Shown here: positions 1 to 5,399 of the stretch, piece after piece
Numbering within the stretch: position 1 is the first letter of the stretch
How the letters are laid out: each line of letters starts with the position of its first letter
NCBI GenBank assembly: GCA_014378185.1
Contig: JACMOE010000046.1
Coordinates: 1 to 5,399, forward strand
Origin: Gemmatimonadaceae bacterium
Lineage (GTDB): Bacteria; Gemmatimonadota; Gemmatimonadetes; Gemmatimonadales; Gemmatimonadaceae
Direction of reading: 5' to 3'
DNA length: 5,399 bases
Notes under the pieces: generated by a model
The model's input: only the letters and a program-made list of their open reading frames with translations
Database searches by the model: none
Told to the model about the DNA's origin: nothing
Position numbers and translations under genes: made by a program

Positions 1-237
1 AACCTCATCATGATGCCGATGTGGGTGGTGTCCGGCGTGTTCTTTTCGGCCAGCAACTTTCCCGCGGTTGCGCAGCCGTGCATCCAGGCGCCGCCGCTCA
101 CGGCGTCCATCAATGCGTTGCGCGCAACGATGCTTCAGGGCGCGGGGTGGAGCGTCGTGGCGCCGTCGATGGCGATCCTCGGCGTGTGGCTGGTGGTGAG
201 CTTCACGCTGGCGTTCCGGATGTTTCGCTGGCGGTGA
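1..237 (+). CDS. ABC-2 type transporter permease, C-terminal fragment
   Basis: The gene enters from the left edge in frame 1 and ends at a TGA at 235-237, leaving 78 codons. The visible part begins NLIMMPMWVVSGVFFSASNF, which resembles the conserved 'P(M/L)W(V/L)xSGxFF' segment near the end of ABC-2 permeases of the NodJ/DrrB type. Then come a short periplasmic-like loop rich in Pro and Ala (about residues 20-50) and a final hydrophobic helix (about residues 50-72, from SVVAPSMAILGVW to FTLAF). The end, FRMFRWR, is a typical positively charged cytoplasmic tail. Such permeases form the membrane part of an ATP-driven exporter with a separate ATPase, which would be expected to the left of the window. 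The substrate cannot be inferred. The last 35 nt overlap the convergent UbiA-like fragment. The start codon and full length are not visible. Confidence 0.82.
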   Translation, partial: NLIMMPMWVVSGVFFSASNFPAVAQPCIQAPPLTASINALRATMLQGAGWSVVAPSMAILGVWLVVSFTLAFRMFRWR

Positions 238-739
238 TCGTCCCGCGTTGGCTTGGGAGGAGCAGGTCCTTCGCTTCGCCCAGGACGACAAGGCTTGCTA
301 CCAATGCAGCCGTGACGCCGCCGCGCACCAGCAGCGTCGTGCTCACCGCGCCGCTCAACAGCGGATGAACTGTGTACCGCCTTCGCGGCGAGTCGGCCGT
401 GTCGTGACCGCGCCGCGCACCGAAGTAATCGTTGGACAGGTTGCTGATCGCGTGCAGCACTACGTACGCCAACACCAGCAGGACGAACCCTACCACCGTA
501 AACCGGCGATCGGTCCATGCCAGCAAGCCGGCCAGGAGCGCAGCCTGGAACGATATCACGAGGATCACGCTGCGCGCCGAGTACAGGAACCGCGCGGTTG
601 GATCGAGCTCGGCGAGGTCCGCGGCCAGCGGGGGATAGAATCCGCTGAATGCGCGTGCCCATTCTCGCGGTCCTCGGCCGGTCGGTCGACGTCCCGGCGG
701 AACTGCAGAGGAGGATGGTTCGCTGGTCACTTCACTCAT
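203..739 (-). CDS. Truncated UbiA-family (MenA-like) prenyltransferase, N-terminal half
   Basis: UbiA-family enzymes are membrane proteins that transfer a polyprenyl chain to an aromatic acceptor, as in quinone biosynthesis. The 178-residue product has a Pro/Arg-rich leader (1-45), membrane helices at about 55-75 and 80-98, and the first diphosphate-binding motif N-L-S-N-D-Y-F-G...G-H-D at about 100-112, followed by DSPRRRYTVHP. A third helix starts near 135. At about residue 151 the protein passes into VLGEAKDLLLP, a translated dispersed repeat, and stops 28 residues later inside the neighbouring permease gene. Family members are usually about 280-310 residues, so the C-terminal helices and the second Asp-rich motif are missing. 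In motif 1 the third acidic position (NDxxD) is Gly107. The start is supported by GGAG (complement of 746-749) six bases before the ATG. It is probably a non-functional remnant, although the reading frame is intact. Family call fairly firm; function doubtful. Confidence 0.68.
   Translation of the reverse strand: MSEVTSEPSSSAVPPGRRPTGRGPREWARAFSGFYPPLAADLAELDPTARFLYSARSVILVISFQAALLAGLLAWTDRRFTVVGFVLLVLAYVVLHAISNLSNDYFGARRGHDTADSPRRRYTVHPLLSGAVSTTLLVRGGVTAALVASLVVLGEAKDLLLPSQRGTITASETSGTPA
255..290. repeat. Dispersed intergenic-type repeat (translated as GEAKDLLLP / RFAQDD)
   Basis: The minus strand contains CCTGGGCGAAGCGAAGGACC (complement of 265-284). It closely resembles the short dispersed sequence often seen between genes of several soil-bacterial phyla, usually written TCCTGAGCGAAGCGAAGGA. 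Within it lie a CGAAG direct repeat and a 5-bp inverted pair, GTCCT at 266-270 and AGGAC at 282-286. Only one copy is in the window, so its repeat status rests on recognition and not on counting. It lies exactly where the prenyltransferase homology stops. Outer boundaries are approximate. Confidence 0.55.
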
Positions 740-923
740 GTGTTACTCCACTGCATCGCGCGTGTGTCCTGACGCTGGCTCGTTCTTCAAGCCCGATGAT
801 GCATCCGCAAAACGCAGGGTGCGATGTCCGTCGTCCGTATTCTGCTTCTGACGTCACTCAAGAGAACAAGCCGATCCGGCGAACACCCAAGGTGGCGCGG
901 CGCCCGATATCCGCCGTCAGCCG
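740..923. other. Non-coding gap between the decarboxylase and the UbiA-like fragment
   Basis: These 184 nt separate two same-strand genes. No credible reading frame, RNA gene or strong terminator hairpin is visible. It contains the ribosome-binding GGAG for the downstream gene (complement of 746-749), an 8-bp palindrome TGACGTCA at 849-856, and the first part of a 7-bp tandem repeat at its right end. A promoter for the UbiA-like gene could lie here: TTGAGT (complement of 854-859) is a loose -35 match, but no good -10 follows at the right distance. Confidence 0.4.
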
Positions 924-940
924 TCAGCCGTTCGCCGTCC
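913..940. repeat. 7-bp tandem repeat across the decarboxylase stop codon
   Basis: Four consecutive 7-mers fill 913-940: GCCGTCA (913-919), GCCGTCA (920-926), GCCGTTC (927-933) and GCCGTCC (934-940). The first two are identical; the last two differ at one or two positions. The decarboxylase stop (complement of TCA, 924-926) lies in the second unit and its last codons are built from the third and fourth. Because the period is not a multiple of three, loss or gain of one unit would move the stop and change the C-terminus. Confidence 0.65.
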
Positions 941-2336
941 GCTGCATCAGTCCCCATACCGCCTCCACATCCGCGCGCTCCGTCTGCTCTGCCCCGATGG
1001 ACACCCGCACCATCCAGCGCCCATCCAGCAGCGCCGGCGTGAGGTACGCCAACCCCGACGCATTCACCCGCCCCACCCAGGCAAGTGTGTGCCGATCCAG
1101 CGCCTCTCCGGAAATACCCGGTGGCTCATGCAGCACGCACACCGTCTGCAGGGGAGCCGGCGCCATCACCCTCCACCCTCGAGCCGACGCAACCGCCGCG
1201 GCCAACCACGCCGCATTCCTCATGTCGCGCCGCAACCGCCCCTGAATCCCCGCAACGCCCTGCTCGCGAATGTGCAGCCACAACTTCAACGCACGAAAAC
1301 GGCGCCCCAGCGGCAGCCCCCAATCGCGCAGGTTCTTCACGTCGCCATCAACCGCCGATTGCAGGTAGCTCGGGTTCGTGGACATCACCCGCACCAGGTG
1401 ACTCGCGTCGCGCACGTAGTACAGCGAACAGTCGAACACCACGCCCAGCCACTTGTGCGCGTTGAGCACCAGCGAATCAGCGCCCTCGACGCCGTCCCAC
1501 ATCCAGCGGCACTCGGGCAGGATCATGGCCGAGCCGGCCATCGCGGCGTCCACATGCACCCACACTCCGTGCGCTGCCGCAACTGCCACGATCGCACCAA
1601 CCGGGTCGAGCGCCGTGGTCGTGGTGGTGCCCGTTGTCGCAACGACCGCGCAGGGTCGTCGCCCAGCCGTGATATCGTCGGCGATCGCGAGCGCCAACGC
1701 ATCGGCGCGCATCGCGAACTGCTCGTCATGCGCCACCACTCGCACATTGGCGCGACCAAACCCCGCGAGCAACGCGGCCTTTTCCACCGAGCTGTGGCTG
1801 TGCGCCGACACATACACCACCAGCGGCTGCGACTCCTGCTGCAGCCCGCCCCGCGCCAGCCCATACGACGTCGTTCGCTCCCGCGCGCAGATCAGTGCCA
1901 CCAGCGTGCTCGTGGACGCAGTGTCCTGGATGACTCCACTCCACTGCCCCGACAAACCCACCATCTGCCGCATCCAGTCGGTGGTCACTTCTTCCAGCTC
2001 GCTCAACGCAGGACTCGACTGCCACGACAACCCGATCACGCCCAGTCCCGTGCTCAGGTAGTCGCCCAGCACGCTCGCGAGCGACGCATTTGCCGGGAAG
2101 TAGCCGAAGAATCCGGGATGCTGCCAATTCGTGATCCCCGGCATGATGAGCTCGTCCACGTCGCGCAGGATTGCGTCGAGCGATGCGCCGTCCAACGGAG
2201 GCGACGCCGGCAGGCTCGCCCGCACCTCACCAGGGGCACTCCGCGCAATCACGTCACGCGCCCCGACCGTGGCGCGATAGTTCGCTACCCAATCGACGAT
2301 CTCGTGACCCAGGCGGCGGAATTCTTCCGGTGTCAT
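924..2336 (-). CDS. PLP-dependent aromatic-L-amino-acid decarboxylase family protein (group II)
   Basis: The 470-residue product has the usual length for this family, whose members decarboxylate aromatic amino acids to amines in the cytoplasm using pyridoxal phosphate. It starts MTPEEFRRLGHEIVDWVANY and continues with MPGITNWQHPGFFGYFPA (about 70-90) and WQSSPALSELE, all family hallmarks. The Schiff-base lysine is K295 in NAHKWLG. Asp263 in HVDAA would hold the pyridine nitrogen, 32 residues earlier, as in animal DOPA decarboxylase (D271/K303). His181 in HSSVEKA fits the ring-stacking histidine. Tyr324 in NPSYLQ lies 29 residues after the lysine, matching DDC Tyr332, which favours true decarboxylation over aldehyde synthesis. 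GLPLGRRFRALKLW follows. The ATG overlaps the upstream DedA stop as ATGA; its own ribosome-binding site is weak, so coupling is likely. An in-frame extension to 2582 is rejected because it runs through DedA. Exact substrate (Trp, Tyr, DOPA, Phe or other) is not determinable. Confidence 0.93.
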   Translation of the reverse strand: MTPEEFRRLGHEIVDWVANYRATVGARDVIARSAPGEVRASLPASPPLDGASLDAILRDVDELIMPGITNWQHPGFFGYFPANASLASVLGDYLSTGLGVIGLSWQSSPALSELEEVTTDWMRQMVGLSGQWSGVIQDTASTSTLVALICARERTTSYGLARGGLQQESQPLVVYVSAHSHSSVEKAALLAGFGRANVRVVAHDEQFAMRADALALAIADDITAGRRPCAVVATTGTTTTTALDPVGAIVAVAAAHGVWVHVDAAMAGSAMILPECRWMWDGVEGADSLVLNAHKWLGVVFDCSLYYVRDASHLVRVMSTNPSYLQSAVDGDVKNLRDWGLPLGRRFRALKLWLHIREQGVAGIQGRLRRDMRNAAWLAAAVASARGWRVMAPAPLQTVCVLHEPPGISGEALDRHTLAWVGRVNASGLAYLTPALLDGRWMVRVSIGAEQTERADVEAVWGLMQRTANG

Positions 2337-2992
2337 GGCGCCGACGTCCACCGCTTCGCCGCTGTCGCCCGCTCGGCCGTGGTCGTCATCCTGATCGCGT
2401 CGCCGCCGAGCAGGCGCGCCGTGCGCTCCGCCAGCAGGCGGCGACGCGTGATGAAGAACAGCACGATGCACAGGACGAGCGCGAGAAAGGCGAGTTGCAC
2501 TTCCAGGCTGTGGGCGACGTGCAGCGCGGCGACGGCCGCGCGACCAAAGGCGAGGCCGAGATACGCGAACAGGAGCGCCCACACCAGCGAACTGAGTCCA
2601 GTCGCCATCGCGTACAGGCCAATGGGGAGCCGCGCCGCACCGCAGGCGATGGGCAGGGGAAGCCGCAGTCCGTAGGCAAAGCGCACGGCGAGCGACGCTC
2701 GCCAGGGATGTCGCTGCACGATCGCCAGCGCACTGTCCAGCAGCCGGTGCTTGTGTGGCCAGCGCGCGCGCACCCAGTCAATGCGCCACCGTCCCACATA
2801 GTAGAGAGCGATCGACGCGGCCCAGATGCCAAGCGTGACCGCGATCACGACACCAAGCATGCCGGCGCGCCCGTGGCGAGCCGCGATCCCGCCAAAAATG
2901 GGGTTCGCTTCCTCGAACACGATGCTCGTCGCACCGAGTGCGCTGTACTTCCACAGCCTCTCGAGGAGCGTCATGTGATGCAGCTGACGCAC
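2333..2992 (-). CDS. DedA-like (VTT domain) integral membrane protein
   Basis: The product is 219 residues from a GTG start and resembles DedA/VTT proteins, inner-membrane proteins linked to lipid-carrier flipping, membrane potential and pH or drug tolerance. F-E-E at 26-28 fits the conserved acidic site after the first helix. GIWAASIALYYVGRW (55-69) fits the G-x-x-x-x-Y-x-x-G-R helix. VRFAYGLRLPLPIACGAARL (103-122) fits the 'RFxPxxRxxxPxxAG' segment with its arginine pair (R104, R110). Hydrophobic helices follow at about 125-149 and 163-182, then a basic, Thr/Ala-rich tail. The usual second acidic 'PGE/PGD' position is replaced by IFGGIAARHG. The TGA overlaps the decarboxylase ATG by four bases. 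The start is uncertain: neither the GTG at 2992 nor the ATG at 2974 has a good ribosome-binding site, whereas an ATT at 3028 does and would add 12 hydrophobic residues (ILALILQAAAPV). Family call good; role unknown. Confidence 0.8.
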   Translation of the reverse strand: MRQLHHMTLLERLWKYSALGATSIVFEEANPIFGGIAARHGRAGMLGVVIAVTLGIWAASIALYYVGRWRIDWVRARWPHKHRLLDSALAIVQRHPWRASLAVRFAYGLRLPLPIACGAARLPIGLYAMATGLSSLVWALLFAYLGLAFGRAAVAALHVAHSLEVQLAFLALVLCIVLFFITRRRLLAERTARLLGGDAIRMTTTAERATAAKRWTSAP

Positions 2993-3037
2993 GACGGGAG
3001 CAGCAGCTTGCAGGATAAGCGCTAGAATACGACCATT

Positions 3038-3044
3038 CCTCCCT
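3038..3044 (-). promoter_or_regulatory. Strong Shine-Dalgarno sequence upstream of the DedA-like gene
   Basis: The minus strand reads AGGGAGG here, a near-perfect anti-16S match. It lies only one base before an ATG (3034-3036) that opens a four-codon ORF (M-V-V-F, stop at 3022-3024). It also lies nine bases before an ATT at 3026-3028 that is in frame with DedA. It is about 45 nt from the GTG at 2992 and over 60 nt from the ATG at 2974, too far to serve either. Confidence 0.5.
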
Positions 3045-3141
3045 CATCGTGTCGCGGATGTCGGCTCAGGCAATTTACCGACTGGGCGCGGCTTGGTGAG
3101 GCAACGCCCATCGGCCCGCCCCGCACCCGCCGCCAGACGTC
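3045..3141. promoter_or_regulatory. Divergent intergenic region between DedA-like and DUF4337 genes
   Basis: This short region must hold the start signals of both transcription units, if both begin here. It contains a weak inverted pair, GGGCG (3084-3088) and CGCCC (3105-3109), and the only AT-richer patch (CAATTTACC, 3071-3079). No confident -35/-10 pair was found on either strand. The call rests on gene orientation, not on a recognised promoter. Confidence 0.35.
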
Positions 3142-3753
3142 ATGGATATCGATCCGATGAACGCGCCCGGCCACGACGACGTGCCCTCCGTCGCAGCGTC
3201 CGACGCACGCGCCCGGCGCCTCAATAGCTGGGTGGCCATCACCATCGCCCTGCTGGCCACCTTCATGGGCATCTGCAAGGTGCGCGATGACAACCTCGTG
3301 CAGGCCATGCAGCAGGCCCAGGCCGACAAGATCGACCACTGGTCGTTCTACCAGGCCAGGAACATCCGTCAGGAAATTGCCCAGGCGCAGGTGGATCAGC
3401 TGCTCCTCATCACGTCCACGCAGCCAGCGGCAGCGCAGGCGAAGGCGGCACCCCTCATCGCCAAATATGCCGCGCTCGCCGCGGAACAGAAGCAGAAAAA
3501 GAGCGAGCTCCAGAAACAGGCGGTGGCAGACCAGAGAATGTACGACTCCCTCAACTACCATGACGACCAGTTCGACCTCGCCGATGCACTCTCCGCGATC
3601 GCCATCTCGCTGCTGGCGCTCACGTCCCTCACACAGCGAAGGTGGCTCTTCTGGGTGGCGCTCACCGCCGCCATCTTCGGGGTGATCATGGGCCTGGCCG
3701 GCTTGCTGAGCTGGCAGTTGCATCCCGACGCCCTGTCACACCTTCTCTCGTGA
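3142..3753 (+). CDS. DUF4337 family membrane protein
   Basis: The 203-residue product has the order typical of DUF4337 proteins, whose function is unknown. A polar N-terminus (1-28) leads into a first membrane helix (about 30-46, SWVAITIALLATFMGICKV). Next is the segment around DHWSFYQARNIRQEI (66-80), matching the family's 'W-x-x-Y-Q-A-(K/R)-x-I-(K/R)' pattern. A long Ala/Gln/Lys-rich helical stretch follows (about 75-135), probably coiled coil, then FDLADALSAIAISLLAL (144-160) and a last hydrophobic hairpin (168-191). The two C-terminal helices are separated by TQRRW. No catalytic motif is apparent. The start is not well fixed: neither this ATG nor the in-frame ATG at 3157 has a clear Shine-Dalgarno, so translation may be leaderless or weak. 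The GH20 gene begins 14 nt after the stop, suggesting co-transcription, but no functional link is known to me. Confidence 0.82.
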   Translation: MDIDPMNAPGHDDVPSVAASDARARRLNSWVAITIALLATFMGICKVRDDNLVQAMQQAQADKIDHWSFYQARNIRQEIAQAQVDQLLLITSTQPAAAQAKAAPLIAKYAALAAEQKQKKSELQKQAVADQRMYDSLNYHDDQFDLADALSAIAISLLALTSLTQRRWLFWVALTAAIFGVIMGLAGLLSWQLHPDALSHLLS

Positions 3754-3767
3754 ATCCCGAGGTTCGC

Positions 3768-5399
3768 ATGCGCGCAGCGCTTCGCCTGACGCTTCTGGCC
3801 GGTCTTCTGGTTCATCCCTCGCGCGCGACCGCGCAGCGTCCACTGCTGCTGGTTCCGCAGCCACGCGAGGGGCGCATCGAACGCGAAATCACGCTCACGC
3901 GCGGCATCTCCGTCGCAACACCCGCGGAGGACGCCGACGCATTTGCCGCGCGCGAGCTGTCCGATGCGCTGCGCGAGAACGGCATTCCGGTGTCGGAGGG
4001 CGGCACCACCGCCCGCGTCGTGCTGCTGCGCACCACGTCGCCCTCCGCGCGCGCCCTTCTCGCCCGCGCGCATGCGACGTTCGCGCCCGAGATGCACGAC
4101 GAAGGCTATCTCCTCGTGCCCGACGGCACGACGCTCGCCGTCATCGGCGCCACCGCGTCGGGCATCTTCTACGGCGCACAGACGGTCAAGCAGCTCGTGG
4201 CGGGCCGCGGATCGAGCGCCGTGCTGCAGATGGCGTCCGTCCGCGACTGGCCCGCCATGCGCTACCGCGGCCTGCATGACGACCTCGCGCGTGGCCCGGT
4301 TCCCACGCTCGACTACATGAAGCGGCAGCTGCGCACATTTGCCGCATACAAGCTGAACGTCTACTCCCCGTACTTCGAGCAGACGCTCGCGTATCGGTCC
4401 AACCCGCTGAGCGCTCCGCCGGGAGGCACTATCTCGCGCGCCGATGTTGCCGAGCTGGTGGCGTACGCAAGCCGCTATCACATCGACGTCATTCCGGAGC
4501 AGGAGGCATTCGGGCACCTGCACCACGTGCTCAAGTACGAACTCTATGCGCCGCTGGCCGAGACCCCGCGTGGGCATGTGCTGGCGCCCGGCCAGCCGGG
4601 TTCGATGGCGATCATCAAGCAGTGGTTCGCCGAGATCGATACCATGTTTCCGAGCCGTTACGTGCACATCGGCGCCGACGAAACCTTCGAGCTCGGCCGC
4701 GGCCAGACCGCGGATCGGATCAAGCGCGACAGCATTGGCCCGGTGTACCTGGGCTTCCTGAAGGACATCGTCACCGCCATCAAGCGGCCCGGAAAGAAAT
4801 ACCTGTTCTGGGGCGACGTCGCCGTGAATCACCCCGGGCTGGTGGCGTCGCTGCCGAAGGAGATGGCCGCCGTTGCCTGGTCGTACGGCGCCGAGAAGAG
4901 CTTTGATCGCGAGATTACGCCGTTCACGAATGCCGGCATCGAGACGTGGGTGGCACCGGGCACGAGCAGCTGGAATCGCGTGTATCCCAACAACAACATC
5001 GCCTTCACCAACATCCGCAACTTCGTGCGCGACGGCCAGCGACTAGGCGCTGTCGGCATGCTGAACACCACGTGGGATGACGATGGCGAGTCCATCTTCG
5101 ACCAGACGTGGGCCGGCGTGCTGTTTGGTGCCGCCGCTGCCTGGCAGCCCGGCGAGAGCAGCATCGAGCGTTTTCAGCAGTCGTTCGGCCGCGCCTTCTA
5201 CCGCGATACCACTGGCCGCGCGGATGCCGCCGAGCGGTTGCTGATGGCCGCACATGCAACGCTCCAGAAGGCCGGGCTCGGCGAGGGAAGCGACGCGCTG
5301 TTCTGGCGCGATCCCTTCAGCGCCGACGGCGTGATCTCGGCCGAGAAGATCCGCAACTACTCGCACGACTTGCGCGTGGCCGCGGAGTCGGCACTGGTG
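3768..5399 (+). CDS. Secreted glycoside hydrolase family 20 (beta-N-acetylhexosaminidase), 3' end outside window
   Basis: GH20 enzymes remove terminal GlcNAc or GalNAc from glycans by substrate-assisted catalysis. The 544 codons seen remain open at the right edge. A GAGG at 3759-3762, five bases before the ATG, supports this start. Residues 1-22 form a signal peptide (MRAALRLTLLAGLL..., cleavage likely after ATA at 20-22), so the protein is exported. Residues about 26-155 fit the N-terminal GH20b-type domain (LVPQPREG near its start; DEGYLLV, ASGIFYGAQTVKQL near its end). The barrel begins at about 164 with MRYRGLHDDLARGPVPTLDY and YKLNVYSPYFE. The catalytic pair is D304-E305 in HIGADETFELG. 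Later come YLFWGDVAV, VAWSYGAEK and NTTWDDDGES, the usual aromatic and acidic sugar-binding strands. The layout IPEQEAFGHLHHVLKYELY recalls the HEXDC-like branch more than chitobiase-type enzymes, which carry HLTDDQGW. Likely substrates are peptidoglycan, chitin or glycoprotein fragments; specificity is inferred only. Confidence 0.9.
   Translation, partial: MRAALRLTLLAGLLVHPSRATAQRPLLLVPQPREGRIEREITLTRGISVATPAEDADAFAARELSDALRENGIPVSEGGTTARVVLLRTTSPSARALLARAHATFAPEMHDEGYLLVPDGTTLAVIGATASGIFYGAQTVKQLVAGRGSSAVLQMASVRDWPAMRYRGLHDDLARGPVPTLDYMKRQLRTFAAYKLNVYSPYFEQTLAYRSNPLSAPPGGTISRADVAELVAYASRYHIDVIPEQEAFGHLHHVLKYELYAPLAETPRGHVLAPGQPGSMAIIKQWFAEIDTMFPSRYVHIGADETFELGRGQTADRIKRDSIGPVYLGFLKDIVTAIKRPGKKYLFWGDVAVNHPGLVASLPKEMAAVAWSYGAEKSFDREITPFTNAGIETWVAPGTSSWNRVYPNNNIAFTNIRNFVRDGQRLGAVGMLNTTWDDDGESIFDQTWAGVLFGAAAAWQPGESSIERFQQSFGRAFYRDTTGRADAAERLLMAAHATLQKAGLGEGSDALFWRDPFSADGVISAEKIRNYSHDLRVAAESALV

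Noticed and set aside
849..856. TGACGTCA palindrome as an operator
   Set aside because: It is a single 8-bp palindrome with no second copy, no regulator gene nearby and no clear promoter around it. It may be chance.
2337..2582. In-frame N-terminal extension of the decarboxylase by 82 codons
   Set aside because: The extension is low-complexity Arg/Ala/Pro sequence lying inside the DedA coding region in another frame. The protein homology begins at MTPEEF.
1089..2675. A 528-codon open frame on the + strand opposite the decarboxylase
   Set aside because: Its product is rich in Arg, His and Pro with no family features, and it lies antisense to a gene with complete decarboxylase motifs. It is a by-product of GC-rich codon use.
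3046..3073. Minus-strand TTGCCT (3068-3073) and CACGAT (3046-3051) with a 16-nt spacer as a DedA promoter
   Set aside because: The -10 match is poor, and transcription would begin inside the Shine-Dalgarno sequence.
3084..3109. GGGCG/CGCCC inverted pair as a terminator or riboswitch stem
   Set aside because: It has only five paired bases, a 16-nt loop and no following T-run, and it lies between divergent genes where no terminator is expected.
3555..4832. A 425-codon open frame on the - strand opposite the GH20 and DUF4337 genes
   Set aside because: It is Arg/Gly/Ala-rich, has no recognisable domain, and spans two real genes including the GH20 catalytic motif.

Overview
The window is GC-rich, tightly packed bacterial chromosome. 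Third codon positions are mostly G or C, so long shadow ORFs run opposite the real genes. The lineage cannot be read directly. A soil or aquatic high-GC phylum such as Gemmatimonadota, or a similar group, is a plausible guess. It rests on base composition, gene style, and a copy of a dispersed element whose translation reads 'GEAKDLLLP' on one strand and 'RFAQDD' on the other. No rRNA, tRNA, CRISPR array, transposase or phage gene was seen.

Layout. Positions 1-237 (+) are the last 78 codons of an ABC-2 type transporter permease. Converging on it is a 178-codon gene (203-739, -). This is the N-terminal half of a UbiA/MenA-like prenyltransferase, cut off where it enters the dispersed repeat (about 255-290); its stop codon lies inside the permease gene. 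A 184-nt non-coding gap follows, ending in a 7-bp tandem repeat that includes the next gene's stop codon. Positions 924-2336 (-) encode a complete PLP-dependent aromatic-amino-acid-type decarboxylase. It overlaps the upstream DedA-like membrane protein gene (2333-2992 or longer, -) in an ATGA junction, so the two form a translationally coupled pair. After a roughly 115-150-nt divergent intergenic region, positions 3142-3753 (+) encode a DUF4337 membrane protein. Fourteen nucleotides later a secreted GH20 beta-N-acetylhexosaminidase begins (3768) and runs off the right edge still open.

How the genes work together. The DedA-decarboxylase pair is one transcription unit and DUF4337-GH20 is probably another, transcribed divergently. 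The permease belongs to a unit extending to the left. The UbiA remnant probably lacks function. The most noteworthy points are the repeat-associated truncation of the prenyltransferase, the DedA-decarboxylase coupling, and a strong Shine-Dalgarno sequence ahead of DedA that pairs best with an ATT start. I see no convincing new multi-gene system; these are local observations.
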